Shown piece by piece: positions 9,641 to 18,636 of a stretch of DNA of 64,000 nt. This DNA is from Tuberibacillus sp. Marseille-P3662. GTDB taxonomy: Bacteria; Bacillota; Bacilli; Bacillales; Sporolactobacillaceae. Both the position numbers and the translations under genes were made by a program. Location of the stretch: assembly GCF_900178005.1 (NCBI RefSeq), contig NZ_FXBS01000004.1, forward strand, positions 372,001 to 436,000, written 5' to 3'. Every line of letters begins with the position of its first letter. Within the stretch, counting starts at the first letter, position 1. Below the pieces are notes generated by a model. The model was not told where the DNA came from. It made no database searches and saw nothing but the letters and a program-made list of their open reading frames with translations.

Positions 9641-9656
9641 TGTAACCGGTTCCATA
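9641..9656. promoter_or_regulatory. LacI/RbsR-type operator, site 1 (downstream of the nupC promoter)
   Basis: TGTAACCGGTTCCATA is an imperfect inverted repeat around the central CG dinucleotide typical of LacI-family operators. It lies between the nupC promoter and its start codon. Confidence 0.7.
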
Positions 9657-9710
9657 TATATATAAAATAGACAACCTTATTTTAAATTCTTAAGTCTCTA
9701 TAACAACTAA

Positions 9711-9760
9711 TGTGTAACCGGATACACATATAATATATAGGCTATTATATCATTTGTCAA
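9711..9760 (-). promoter_or_regulatory. nupC promoter with overlapping LacI/RbsR-type operator, site 2
   Basis: On the minus strand TTGACA (9760-9755), a 17-bp spacer and TATATT (9737-9732) make a strong sigma-A promoter. Immediately downstream, TGTGTAACCGGATACACA lies within 9711-9730 and is a near-palindrome centred on CG, placed at the transcription start as a repressor block. Confidence 0.82.
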
Positions 9761-9809
9761 TTAGTAAAATAAACAGCTTACTCCCACTTTCTTTCCTATT
9801 AAAATTGGA

Positions 9810-9857
9810 TTGACAACTTTGTAAACCTTTAAATATAATAAATGTAACGGGTTACAT
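9810..9857 (+). promoter_or_regulatory. rbsR promoter with LacI/RbsR-type operator, site 3
   Basis: TTGACA (9810-9815), 18 bp, TATAAT (9834-9839) form a consensus promoter. The near-palindrome ATGTAACGGGTTACAT (9842-9857) sits across the expected start site. This implies autorepression by RbsR. Confidence 0.85.
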
Positions 9858-9900
9858 AGTTGCTAGATAGAAATGACTTTTCCTAGAAAGCGGTGGGCCG

Positions 9901-10914
9901 ATGCCAACAATTAAAGAAGTCGCAAAAACGGCCGGTGTGTCCGTCGCTACAGTGTCAAGAGTGTTAAATAATAATGGTTATGTCGGGGAGGACACACGAG
10001 AGAAAGTATCCCAGGCCATAACAGAACTGAACTATAAACCCAATGCAGTCGCCCGTAGTTTATATAAGAAACAATCGCGGACAATTGGTTTGATCGTTCC
10101 TGATATTACAAATCCTTTTTTCCCCGAGCTTGCACGGGCGGTTGAAGATGTCATGAATCGTAAGGGGTATACAGTCATTCTCGGTAACTCAGATGAAAAA
10201 GCCGAGGAAGAAAAAGCTTATCTGACAATGATGGAACAAAAATATGTGGACGGGGCCATACTGGCGACGAATACGATGGATAATGAACAAGTACATGCCT
10301 TTAATAAGCCTGTGGTTGCGATTGATCGGGCCATTGATTCAACGGTTCCAACAGTGTTCTCCGACAATCTCAGCAGTTCTAGAGAAGCTGTTCGCCACTT
10401 GAAAGATTTAGGATGCCAAGTGATTGCCCATGTGCGCGGACCGGAACATGTGAATAACGCAAATATCCGCTGTCAAGGTTATATCGATGTCGTCGGAGAG
10501 ACAAACTGGTTCCATAACGGCTACATTGTTAATGGGAACTATAGTAGTCAAGAAGCTTATCAGTCCGCCTTAACACTGTTGAAAGACCATCCGGAAATTG
10601 ACGGTATTTTCGCAGGGAACGATTTAATGGCTATCGGTGTATTAAAAGCTGCGCGCGATTTGAATATTGTTGTCCCGGATCAATTAGCGGTCATTGGTTT
10701 TGATGGTATTTCTCTATGTGAGACAACGTTCCCGGAACTTTCAACGATGGCTCAGCCCATCTACCAACTTGGGGAAACAGCAGCTGAGATGCTGATTGAT
10801 CTCATAGAACAAAAACAACTAACAAAACCTTATCGAAAATATTCTGCTCAGTTAATTCAACGACAATCGACCAACAAGTCCCTCATCATGAGTGCTCATG
10901 ATGATCAATCCTAA
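9901..10914 (+). CDS. rbsR: LacI-family transcriptional regulator, ribose/nucleoside type
   Basis: 337 residues. The N-terminal LacI HTH is IKEVAKTAGVSVATVSRVLN, followed by a hinge with KPNAVARSL and a periplasmic-binding-protein-like sensor domain (TIGLIVPDITNPFF, IAGNDLMAIGV-like FAGNDLMAIGV, VIGFDGI). This is the RbsR subgroup judging by context: it sits directly before ribokinase and a nucleoside hydrolase and diverges from nupC. Three operator-like palindromes lie in the shared promoter region. The effector is probably ribose or a ribose phosphate, which is inferred. No rbsD or rbsACB ABC genes are present, unlike B. subtilis. Confidence 0.88.
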   Translation: MPTIKEVAKTAGVSVATVSRVLNNNGYVGEDTREKVSQAITELNYKPNAVARSLYKKQSRTIGLIVPDITNPFFPELARAVEDVMNRKGYTVILGNSDEKAEEEKAYLTMMEQKYVDGAILATNTMDNEQVHAFNKPVVAIDRAIDSTVPTVFSDNLSSSREAVRHLKDLGCQVIAHVRGPEHVNNANIRCQGYIDVVGETNWFHNGYIVNGNYSSQEAYQSALTLLKDHPEIDGIFAGNDLMAIGVLKAARDLNIVVPDQLAVIGFDGISLCETTFPELSTMAQPIYQLGETAAEMLIDLIEQKQLTKPYRKYSAQLIQRQSTNKSLIMSAHDDQS

Positions 10915-10932
10915 TTGGAAGGTGATATACTA

Positions 10933-11850
10933 ATGAAAAACACGCCAAAAATTGCCGTTGTTGGCAGTCTCAATATGGATCTTGTCACCCAAATTCCCGT
11001 CATACCCGCACGCGGGGAAACACAATTTGGTGACCATTTTTCAACGAATCCTGGAGGTAAAGGGGCGAATCAAGCTGTTGCCTGTGCCCGATTAGGTGCT
11101 GACGTTAGCATGATAGGGTGTGTGGGCCAAGACGATTTTGGCAAACAACTGCTCACTAATTTAAAAAACGAAGGCATCAATGCCGACAATGTGGAACCGG
11201 TTACAGAAAAGACAGGCATTGCTACGATTATTGTTGAAGAGAACGACAATCGAATCATCGTGACGCCAGGAGCTAATCATGCCCTAACACCCGAAATGGT
11301 TGATCAAGCCTCAGATGCCATTCAAGCAGCAGACGTTTTATTAGTCCAATTAGAAACGCCGCTCGAAACCGTTAAGGCAGCGATGAAGACAGCCAAACAA
11401 CATGACGTACCGGTGATTTTAAATCCCGCACCAGCCGTCGGGCTTGGACCAGACGTCATACAAGATGCAACGTTTTTGACCCCTAACGAACATGAATTAG
11501 CAACGATGTTAGGTCGTTCTGACGTTGATCACGATTTCAAAACTGCTTTGCAATCGTATCCTGGAAAAATCATTATGACAAAGGGAAGCGAAGGCGCCTA
11601 TTATTCAACCTTCAATGGTGAACTAAAACATCAACCAGCTGTTCCAGTTGAGGCAGTCGATGCCACAGGCGCCGGAGATACGTATAACGCCGGACTTGCT
11701 GTTACGATTGGACAAGGAAAGCCACTTGAAGACGCGGTTCAATTCGCTACTTACGCGGGGACATTGTCCGTCGCCAAACACGGGGCCCAAGATGGGATGC
11801 CTTATCGCGAAGAAGTGGACAAATTAGTCAAAGCATCACAAAAAGACTAA
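10933..11850 (+). CDS. rbsK: Ribokinase
   Basis: 305 residues of the PfkB family. N-terminal VVGSLNMDLV, substrate motif NPGGKGANQAVACARLGA, and the C-terminal anion hole and catalytic base DATGAGDTYNAG. It phosphorylates D-ribose to ribose 5-phosphate in the cytosol. The ATG at 10933 has GGAAGGTG eight bases upstream; a TTG at 10915 in the same frame overlaps that ribosome site and is rejected. It follows rbsR by 18 bp and precedes a nucleoside hydrolase that would supply ribose. Confidence 0.93.
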   Translation: MKNTPKIAVVGSLNMDLVTQIPVIPARGETQFGDHFSTNPGGKGANQAVACARLGADVSMIGCVGQDDFGKQLLTNLKNEGINADNVEPVTEKTGIATIIVEENDNRIIVTPGANHALTPEMVDQASDAIQAADVLLVQLETPLETVKAAMKTAKQHDVPVILNPAPAVGLGPDVIQDATFLTPNEHELATMLGRSDVDHDFKTALQSYPGKIIMTKGSEGAYYSTFNGELKHQPAVPVEAVDATGAGDTYNAGLAVTIGQGKPLEDAVQFATYAGTLSVAKHGAQDGMPYREEVDKLVKASQKD

Positions 11851-11952
11851 TCATTATTGTCGTCCTAGCTTTTTAAAACCAATCTCCAATTAAGGAATAT
11901 TTTTCAAGCATGACCCTATCATTTGAGCCTGATCTAAAAGGAGCGAAAAGTT

Positions 11953-12873
11953 ATGAAAAACATTATTTTAGACGTGGATACAGGTATTGATGACGCACTG
12001 GCAATTAGCTATGCCGTCCATTCCCCAGAATTGAATATTCTAGGTATCACAACAAGTTTTGGTAATACAACGGTACCCGAAGCCACCCGAAATACCTTGC
12101 AGCTCTTGGAAGCCCTCGGTGCTGAAGACATTCCTGTCATTCCAGGCGTTGATAAGAAATTTAATGGGGACGAACCTCATGAAAAAACAGCATCAATTCA
12201 TGGTGAAAACGGCATTGGTGAAGCTGTGCTGCCACCGGCAACGACGAAGGCCTCGGATGGACTAGCCCATGACTTTATTATTTCAGCCGTTCGTGAACAT
12301 CCGCATGATATCACGTTATTGCCAACCGCGAGTCAAGTCAACTTAGCGACGGCCATTAATAAGGATCCAGAAATTATTTCACTCATCGATGAGGTCATTG
12401 TCATGGGCGGAGCTGTGCGGGCGCCTGGAAATATCACGCCTTACGCTGAAGCTAACATATACACTGACCCAGAAGCCGCCCAGCTCACATTTCAATCGGG
12501 CCTTCCAATAACCCTCACTGGTCTGGATGTAACCATGCAAACGATGCTTGAACGCTCCGTTTTGAATGAATGGCGCGATAAAGATACCGTATTGTCCCGT
12601 ACATTGGCGGATGCTTGTGACTTCTATATCGACGCTTACATTAAAAATAATCCAGGTATGAACGGCTGTGCCCTGCACGATCCATTAACTGTTGGTATAG
12701 CGATTGATTCGTCTTTTGTTAAAACTGAACCTTTGAAAATTGATGTGGTCACTGACGGTGAATACGAAGGCCAAACCTTTGAGACCCATGAAAAGGATCA
12801 TCCCAATATTAAAGTCGGTCTCGGTGTCGATGCCGACCGATTTGTTGCCCATTTTCTTGAGCGTGTTGTCTAA
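11953..12873 (+). CDS. Nucleoside hydrolase (inosine-uridine preferring family), paralogue 1
   Basis: 306 residues. The calcium-binding N-terminal signature is ILDVDTGIDDALAI, and a second metal/ribose site falls in ALHDPLTVGIAI near residue 240. It cleaves ribonucleosides to base plus ribose in the cytosol. AAAGGAG precedes the ATG. It sits 102 bp after rbsK, so the segment gives uptake (NupC), hydrolysis and ribose phosphorylation in one regulon. A perfect 13-bp hairpin follows. A second paralogue is at 23215-24150. Substrate preference cannot be read from the sequence. Confidence 0.9.
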   Translation: MKNIILDVDTGIDDALAISYAVHSPELNILGITTSFGNTTVPEATRNTLQLLEALGAEDIPVIPGVDKKFNGDEPHEKTASIHGENGIGEAVLPPATTKASDGLAHDFIISAVREHPHDITLLPTASQVNLATAINKDPEIISLIDEVIVMGGAVRAPGNITPYAEANIYTDPEAAQLTFQSGLPITLTGLDVTMQTMLERSVLNEWRDKDTVLSRTLADACDFYIDAYIKNNPGMNGCALHDPLTVGIAIDSSFVKTEPLKIDVVTDGEYEGQTFETHEKDHPNIKVGLGVDADRFVAHFLERVV

Positions 12874-12906
12874 TAGATCTTGAACATAGTTACAAAAAAA
12901 CCGAAA

Positions 12907-12950
12907 CACCCCCTTTGCCTCCAAATATAGCAGAAGCGGCAAAGGGGGTG
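12907..12950. terminator. Bidirectional Rho-independent terminator
   Basis: CACCCCCTTTGCC (12907-12919) pairs perfectly with GGCAAAGGGGGTG (12938-12950). An A run lies on the left side and a T-containing tail on the right. It lies between the convergent nucleoside hydrolase and manA genes. Confidence 0.85.
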
Positions 12951-13005
12951 CTTTATATGGATCAATCATAAAAAAACCTTGAGTTACATTGATAGGAGCC
13001 GATTT

Positions 13006-13965
13006 TCAAACGCCTTCAGGATGTGAAACCACAAGCTCACAGTCACCTTCGATTGTTAACTGATCAATGGTTGCTGGAACAATGAAGTGATCGCCTTTTT
13101 TCAATGGATTTTCTTGATCCTTTGTTCGGATGTTACCTTCACCACTGATCACACTTGCCAGCAAATACGGTTCCTCGCGTTCATGAGTCAATTGGCCGCG
13201 GACATCCCAATGATAAACTGAAAAATAGGTTTCCTTAGCCAAACGTGTCTTCACGTAAGTTGTATCTTGTCGGGCAACGTAGTGATTTAAAGGATCTTTA
13301 TGGGGATAAGATGTCACTTCAATTGAAGGTTCTATGTGCAATTCCCGTAACTCACCGTCGCCCCCCCGGCGATCATAATCATACACACGGTAAGTGATAT
13401 CCGAACTTTGCTGGGTTTCAAGAATTTGAATACCGGCACCGATAGCATGAATCGTTCCGCTCGGGACGTAGAAAAAATCACCAGGCTTTACTTTCACGCG
13501 CCGCAATAGCTGATCCCACTCACCTGCATCCACTTTTTCCCGGAATTCAGCCGATGACTGGGCATGGTGACCAAAAACAATTTCGGCATCGGGTTCACTA
13601 TTTAATATATACCAGCATTCTGTTTTGCCGTAGGGCTGCTGCTCCTTTTCCCTTGCATAATCATCATTTGGATGAACTTGAACAGATAAATCGCGCTTAG
13701 CATCCAGAATCTTCGTTAATAACGGAAAAGCATCGCTCGTATCACCATTGAAGAGATCACGATAATTATTAAAAACCTCGTCAAGTGTCATGCCTTGCAA
13801 CGGGCCGTTTATGATGCTCGAAGGACCGTTCGGATGGGCTGAAATCCCCCAGCACTCCCCCGTTGTTTCGGATGGAATTTCATAACCAAATTCATCTCTT
13901 AAGGCTGTACCGCCCCAAATTCTTTCTTGCAGAACGGGTTTTAAAAACAAAGGTTCATCGTACAT
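13006..13965 (-). CDS. manA: Mannose-6-phosphate isomerase, class I
   Basis: 319 residues, the short Firmicutes type I phosphomannose isomerase. Zinc-ligand segments are present: VQVHPND near residue 98, GKTECWY near 116, and PSGTIHAIGAG near 175. Near the N-terminus is RIWGGTAL. It interconverts mannose 6-phosphate and fructose 6-phosphate. AAGGAG precedes the ATG. It appears monocistronic, convergent with the nucleoside hydrolase gene. No mannose transporter is adjacent. Confidence 0.92.
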   Translation of the reverse strand: MYDEPLFLKPVLQERIWGGTALRDEFGYEIPSETTGECWGISAHPNGPSSIINGPLQGMTLDEVFNNYRDLFNGDTSDAFPLLTKILDAKRDLSVQVHPNDDYAREKEQQPYGKTECWYILNSEPDAEIVFGHHAQSSAEFREKVDAGEWDQLLRRVKVKPGDFFYVPSGTIHAIGAGIQILETQQSSDITYRVYDYDRRGGDGELRELHIEPSIEVTSYPHKDPLNHYVARQDTTYVKTRLAKETYFSVYHWDVRGQLTHEREEPYLLASVISGEGNIRTKDQENPLKKGDHFIVPATIDQLTIEGDCELVVSHPEGV

Positions 13966-14129
13966 AGGCCCACTCCTTCAATCTTTTTTCTAATCAAATG
14001 ATAGCAAAAGCCGTGTTCGCCAACAACTGGTAAGTGCCTTGAACTAGCCTCCAAACCAAAACCTGTGTATAATCACAAGCAGTAAGCGTTATATAAAATA
14101 TATCTATGCGATCAAAACAGGTGATAACC

Positions 14130-14918
14130 TTGACAAATACGTTTCAACATACCGCCCATTTTTATGATATCGACCAGCATCCGGCCCATAACGATGATAT
14201 TCCTTTTTATCTTCATCAAGCTTCTCAGTTTGGTTCCCCTATCCTTGAATTGGGTTGTGGAACGGGACGCATAGCGATTCCGCTTGCTCAAGAGGGTTTT
14301 TCTGTGTATGGTCTCGACCTTTCTCAGGAAATGCTTTCGATTTTTGAACAGAAGCGCCAGAATTTACCCCATGAAGCATATGAAAGAATCACGATAGCAC
14401 AGAAAGCGATGACCGACTTTTCGTTAGGGACAACCTTTCAACTCATCCTTATCCCGTTTCACAGTTTTCAAGCATTACCATCCGATGAAGCCGCTCGAAA
14501 CTGCCTGAATTGTATTTACGATCATCTTGATGAGGACGGGGCCTTCATCCTAAACGTCTCCCATCTTGGCGACGGATTCGCCGAATATTGGCAGACAGGG
14601 TTAGAAACCCAAGAATCCATTGAATTCTTGGAAGACGGGCAGTTCGTGACCCGTTACACCATTCTTCAGGAACTAGATCAGCGGCAGCGGCTGATGACTT
14701 TCGATAATCTCTATCGGGTTTCTGGGATGGAAACAGAGGCTGAGGAATATCGGGACCGTCTGCAAGTCCGCTATTATGGGGAAGATGATTTGCGGCACCT
14801 GCTGAATGAGGCCGGATTTGAAATCACGAACGAAATGGGTTGGTATGACGGCACACCTGTCTCAGATGGTGATGAATTTATTTTTGTTTGTAGGAAAAAG
14901 GGCGAAAAGACAAACTAA
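14130..14918 (+). CDS. Class I SAM-dependent methyltransferase, substrate unknown
   Basis: About 262 residues with SAM motif I ILELGCGTGRIAIPLA near residue 40, acidic motif II GLDLSQEML, and a long C-terminal half resembling YjhP/Tam-like small-molecule methyltransferases. The TTG at 14130 is preferred because AGGTGAT lies just upstream; an in-frame ATG at 14106 has no ribosome site. Nothing in the neighbourhood indicates the substrate. Confidence 0.8.
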   Translation: MTNTFQHTAHFYDIDQHPAHNDDIPFYLHQASQFGSPILELGCGTGRIAIPLAQEGFSVYGLDLSQEMLSIFEQKRQNLPHEAYERITIAQKAMTDFSLGTTFQLILIPFHSFQALPSDEAARNCLNCIYDHLDEDGAFILNVSHLGDGFAEYWQTGLETQESIEFLEDGQFVTRYTILQELDQRQRLMTFDNLYRVSGMETEAEEYRDRLQVRYYGEDDLRHLLNEAGFEITNEMGWYDGTPVSDGDEFIFVCRKKGEKTN

Positions 14919-14966
14919 CCATCGTTCATAGACAGGCTGTTCCTTTCTACCGCCGCTGAAACCCTA

Positions 14967-14995
14967 TGCCGCATTGTGTCTGTTACAATGCGGCA
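14967..14995. terminator. Hairpin between convergent genes
   Basis: TGCCGCATTGT (14967-14977) and ACAATGCGGCA (14985-14995) form an 11-bp perfect stem with a 7-nt loop. A T tract is weak on the plus strand, so termination is probable but not certain. Confidence 0.6.
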
Positions 14996-15025
14996 CTAAA
15001 ACTGACGGTCCAGTAATATTTTTTC

Positions 15026-15601
15026 TTATCTCATCGATTCACTCTTCTTATGCATAAAGATAAATACATTTGTAATGATCTTACTCCAAAGAAATACAAT
15101 CACTATAAATACGAACAACCAAGCATAATTAACCCATTTAAACATTTTAAAGAAATCTGTTACGACAAATATCGGCATCATAATAAATGAAATGATTGCT
15201 GATATGATGAATGTATAAATATAATAGTTCTTATTATGATTAAGTGTCCATTGGTAAACTAAAATATATATGACGGGTATTAAAGAGGCACTGAAACTAA
15301 AAAAAGGAAATATCGGCGCTAATCGATTTGGGAAATCCCACAAACCACATCTTACTCCGATCAGGTTCAAATAAGTGAACCATGCATCAATATTCATGCC
15401 ATAAAAGCCTAAAAGGAAGATTTTCTCTCTATCAATGAAGCACAATAAAATGATTAAGGGGACAACTAACATTAAGATATTAACCCAAAATTGCCAAGTA
15501 TCATAATCGGAATAAGCTTTCCAATAATGAAGCTCTTCATCAGATAACTTTTCCCCTAAATTCACGAGTCTATTAAAGAATTCCGCCTTTTCAGCACTCA
15601 T
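15026..15601 (-). CDS. Putative membrane protein resembling the CBO0543 family
   Basis: 191 residues with a soluble N-terminal helix (about 1-35) and five hydrophobic segments, ending in a short basic tail. The pattern of a small five-helix membrane protein with NIDAWFTY and WDFPNRLAP resembles proteins annotated as CBO0543 family in Bacillales; this is recognition by overall look, not a motif search. GAGGAAATGAT precedes the ATG. The function is unknown. It is monocistronic. Confidence 0.6.
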   Translation of the reverse strand: MSAEKAEFFNRLVNLGEKLSDEELHYWKAYSDYDTWQFWVNILMLVVPLIILLCFIDREKIFLLGFYGMNIDAWFTYLNLIGVRCGLWDFPNRLAPIFPFFSFSASLIPVIYILVYQWTLNHNKNYYIYTFIISAIISFIMMPIFVVTDFFKMFKWVNYAWLFVFIVIVFLWSKIITNVFIFMHKKSESMR

Positions 15602-15683
15602 ATCATTTCCTCACTTAACTCTCAGTATAGTATAGGTCTTTCCCTTAAAGGAAAAATTTATACTGAGAATGACTCACTCCCCT

Positions 15684-16598
15684 TTAATTATTATGTCCTC
15701 TCATTTTCCCGCGACGCGATGAGGCCAGCCATTCGTTCATGACCACTGATATAATAATGAGGATAACACCGAACCATTGCAACAGGGTGACTCGTTCAGA
15801 AAGAATGATGCTTGAGGCAACGACCGCCACTGGCAGTTCCGCGGATCCAAGAATCGTCGCTAAGCTACCCGGGATATGCGGTGCAGATATCGCAAACAAC
15901 AACGGTGGCAATATACCGCCGCAGAGCGCGAGGCCCGCGCCATACAACCATAGACTGCTCGTTAAGGTGTCACCCAACAGAAAACCAGGCGGGAAAATAA
16001 TTAAAATTAATATCAATGATCCTGTCATCATAATCGGTGTCCTGACCAACGGACGAACATCTATCGCGACACGACCGCTGACAAAAACAAACCCGGTATA
16101 GGAAAAGGCCGAACAAAAGCCGAGCAAAATGCCGACCGGTGCAAAGTTATATAAGTCACCGCTCACAACATCCGCCGCAAACGCCACCCCTATTAATGTG
16201 ACAACGACGGACAACAACGTCTCCTTAGTCGGCCGTTTGCGGTCAAATACCCATTCAAACAGCACACCCACCCAAACAAACTGAAACAAGAGCACAATCG
16301 CAACCGACGCTGGTAAATATTGCATCGCACCATAATAGAAAATCCCGGTTAATCCCGTCAGCGTCCCGGCCACCATCATATATCCTGTTTTCGAAAGATT
16401 AATGGTCTTCATTGTCTGGGTCTTTTTCGCCGTCCGTATGCCGATTAACCATAGGAACAGAACCGCCAATATCATTTGCGCTGCGTTCACTTCACCTAAT
16501 GTATACCCTTCCGCAAAACCGAGTTTTACAAAAACGGGGTTCATGCCGAAACTGCCGGCACCAATCATAAATACGATCACCGCTTGCCATCTTTTCAT
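15684..16598 (-). CDS. EamA/DMT-family transporter
   Basis: 304 residues with ten hydrophobic helices in two five-helix repeats, typical of drug/metabolite exporters (EamA). The start of the second repeat is near residue 150 (GILLGFCSAFSYTGFVFVSG). AGGAGAGC precedes the ATG. The substrate is unknown; members export amino acids, nucleobases and other metabolites. It stands alone between unrelated genes. Confidence 0.87.
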   Translation of the reverse strand: MKRWQAVIVFMIGAGSFGMNPVFVKLGFAEGYTLGEVNAAQMILAVLFLWLIGIRTAKKTQTMKTINLSKTGYMMVAGTLTGLTGIFYYGAMQYLPASVAIVLLFQFVWVGVLFEWVFDRKRPTKETLLSVVVTLIGVAFAADVVSGDLYNFAPVGILLGFCSAFSYTGFVFVSGRVAIDVRPLVRTPIMMTGSLILILIIFPPGFLLGDTLTSSLWLYGAGLALCGGILPPLLFAISAPHIPGSLATILGSAELPVAVVASSIILSERVTLLQWFGVILIIISVVMNEWLASSRRGKMRGHNN

Positions 16599-16638
16599 GT
16601 TGAGCTCTCCTATGCATAAATATCCATATTTAGATTAA

Positions 16639-17118
16639 CATAACTTACGATCTTAAGTTGAATGTTTAATTGAAGGCTAAATGAATCAATTTCACAATTG
16701 CTTATACTCATACTTAATCCGAACACCCCAAAGGTCTATTGTATTAATGTTTGTCAATTCAGTACGTTAACATCGTTGATTGAACGGCAGGCGGCGACTC
16801 CTGCGGGAATAGCATAAGCCTTGAGACCCCGCAGCGCGAAGCACGAGAAGGCTCAAGCCATGCCCGCGGAAAGCGTCCGCCTAGAGTGGAAATCAACAGG
16901 CCAAGCACACTGACAAATGTTTGGTTTTCTGCTTTAGTTTAAAATTATGAAATCGATTCAAATCTCAATTCATTAGACAAATATATGGTAAGATTCGAAT
17001 AAAAACGATAATATAGTAGTAAAGGGATGACATATCATCATCGCCAAACTCCATTTGGCAACGCTTACCTTTAGCACAACACAACCACGTTAATTTCTGA
17101 ATGATAAGGAGATATTAG
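16639..17118. other. 480-bp gap before the aminopeptidase gene
   Basis: Holds family 1 repeat copy A (16776-16922). The rest is AT-rich with no convincing gene. A promoter for the downstream aminopeptidase is presumably in 16970-17020 but no clear -35/-10 pair was settled on. AAGGAGATATTAG at about 17107 is the ribosome site of the next gene. Confidence 0.6.
16776..16922 (+). repeat. Dispersed GC-rich repeat, family 1, copy A
   Basis: Begins TTGATTGAACGG and includes CGACTCCTGCGGGAA, GAGACCCCGCAG and GCCCGCGGAAAGCG, then GTGGAAATCAA. Its ends form an imperfect inverted repeat (TTGATT...AATCAA). The last 74 bp (16849-16922) are identical to the reverse complement of 43742-43815 in copy D and extend 31 bp past the AATCAA end. 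Confidence 0.9.
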
Positions 17119-18351
17119 ATGGATCATTTTCAATCCAAGCTCGAGAAATATGCCGAGCTCGTCGTAAAAATTGGGCTTAATGTTCAAAAAGATCAGCCCG
17201 TCATTATTCAGGCTCCGATTGAGGCAGCTGAATTTGCCAGAGAGGCTGTACGAGCAGCTTATCGCAATGGGGCCAAAAAGGTTGACGTCGATTATAGTGA
17301 CGCACCAACCGGACGCATTCAATTTGAGGAGCAACCAGAAGAAAGCTTAAAGGACGTTCCCCAATGGAAGGTTGATCGTTTCCAAGCATTTGTTGAGGAC
17401 AACGGTGCTTTGCTTAATATCACTGGACAAGATCCAAACGCTTTATCCGGAGTCGATACTAATCGAATTATGATCGCGCAGCAGGCATCCGGAAAAGCCT
17501 TGAAATTTTTCAAAGAAGCGCAGCTTAAAGGGGATATCCACTGGTGTATTGCTGGTGTGCCTACTGAAAGCTGGGCCACGCAAGTTTTCCCAGACAAAAC
17601 ACCTGAAGAAGCTGTCGCAGCACTATGGGAAGCGATTTTTAAAACCGTCCGCTTAGATGAAGACGATCCGGTTGCTGCCTGGGAGGCGCATTCCGAAAAT
17701 CTCAAGGACAAAATGAATTATCTCAATGAGCAAAACTTTAAGGCCCTACATTACAAAGCACCTGGAACCGATTTGACAATTGAGCTAAATCCCGATCATC
17801 TATGGGTGGGGGCTGGCCATGAGTCACCGAATGGCCTCACCTACATACCGAACATGCCGACCGAGGAAGTCTTTTCTGCACCTAGAAAATACGGTGTCAA
17901 CGGTACGGTGACGAGCACCAAGCCACTTGCTTTGAACGGTAATCTCATCGAGAATTTCTCATTTACCTTTGAAAACGGCAAGGTTGTTGATTTTTCCGCA
18001 GAAAAAGGCTATGACGCTCTGAAGAGTATGCTAGATACAGATGAAGGCGCCCGCTACCTTGGTGAAGTGGCTCTTGTGCCTGATCAATCACCGATTTCCC
18101 AATCCGGCATTATCTTCTATAACACCTTATATGACGAGAATGCCTCATGTCATATTGCGCTTGGTAATGCGATTACGATGAATATTGAGGGCGGCGACCA
18201 AATGGATTCTGACGCTCTTGAACAGCATGAAGTTACTGAAAGTGTCGTCCACACCGACTTCATGATCGGGTCTAGCGAGCTTGATATTGATGCCGAAACA
18301 CAAGATGGCGACATTAAGCCACTATTCCGCAACGGTAACTGGGCCATTTAA
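17119..18351 (+). CDS. ampS: M29-family aminopeptidase
   Basis: 410 residues, the usual length of AmpS/aminopeptidase T. Characteristic segments are KYAELVVKIGLNVQKDQPVII at the N-terminus and, near the C-terminus, the metal-binding LGEVALVPDQSPISQSG, FYNTLYDENASCHIALG and HTDFMIGS. It is a cytosolic metallo-exopeptidase that removes N-terminal residues from peptides. AAGGAG precedes the ATG. It is monocistronic with a strong terminator after it. Confidence 0.92.
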   Translation: MDHFQSKLEKYAELVVKIGLNVQKDQPVIIQAPIEAAEFAREAVRAAYRNGAKKVDVDYSDAPTGRIQFEEQPEESLKDVPQWKVDRFQAFVEDNGALLNITGQDPNALSGVDTNRIMIAQQASGKALKFFKEAQLKGDIHWCIAGVPTESWATQVFPDKTPEEAVAALWEAIFKTVRLDEDDPVAAWEAHSENLKDKMNYLNEQNFKALHYKAPGTDLTIELNPDHLWVGAGHESPNGLTYIPNMPTEEVFSAPRKYGVNGTVTSTKPLALNGNLIENFSFTFENGKVVDFSAEKGYDALKSMLDTDEGARYLGEVALVPDQSPISQSGIIFYNTLYDENASCHIALGNAITMNIEGGDQMDSDALEQHEVTESVVHTDFMIGSSELDIDAETQDGDIKPLFRNGNWAI

Positions 18352-18361
18352 TCCTTTCTTA

Positions 18362-18397
18362 AGAGACTGCCTCATAAAGGGGCAGTCTCTATTTTTT
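18362..18397 (+). terminator. Rho-independent terminator of ampS
   Basis: AGAGACTGCC (18362-18371) pairs with GGCAGTCTCT (18381-18390), followed by ATTTTTT. Confidence 0.92.
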
Positions 18398-18636
18398 AAA
18401 GTCATGAAGTTTTAAACGAGGGTACAATAACCGTAATAATGGCTCATAAAATTTGAGTTAGAGAACATTCTATCTCATTTAAGGCGCAAAAGAATGGGGT
18501 AAAGAACATAACCCGAAAGCTAAGGAACAAAAACCGGTGGTTAAGGACATAAAGGACTGTCCCTTCTAAGCATGAAGTCTATCTTTATAACACCTGATTT
18601 TTCATTAATTCCAAAATCATGGGATGGAGTCGTTCA

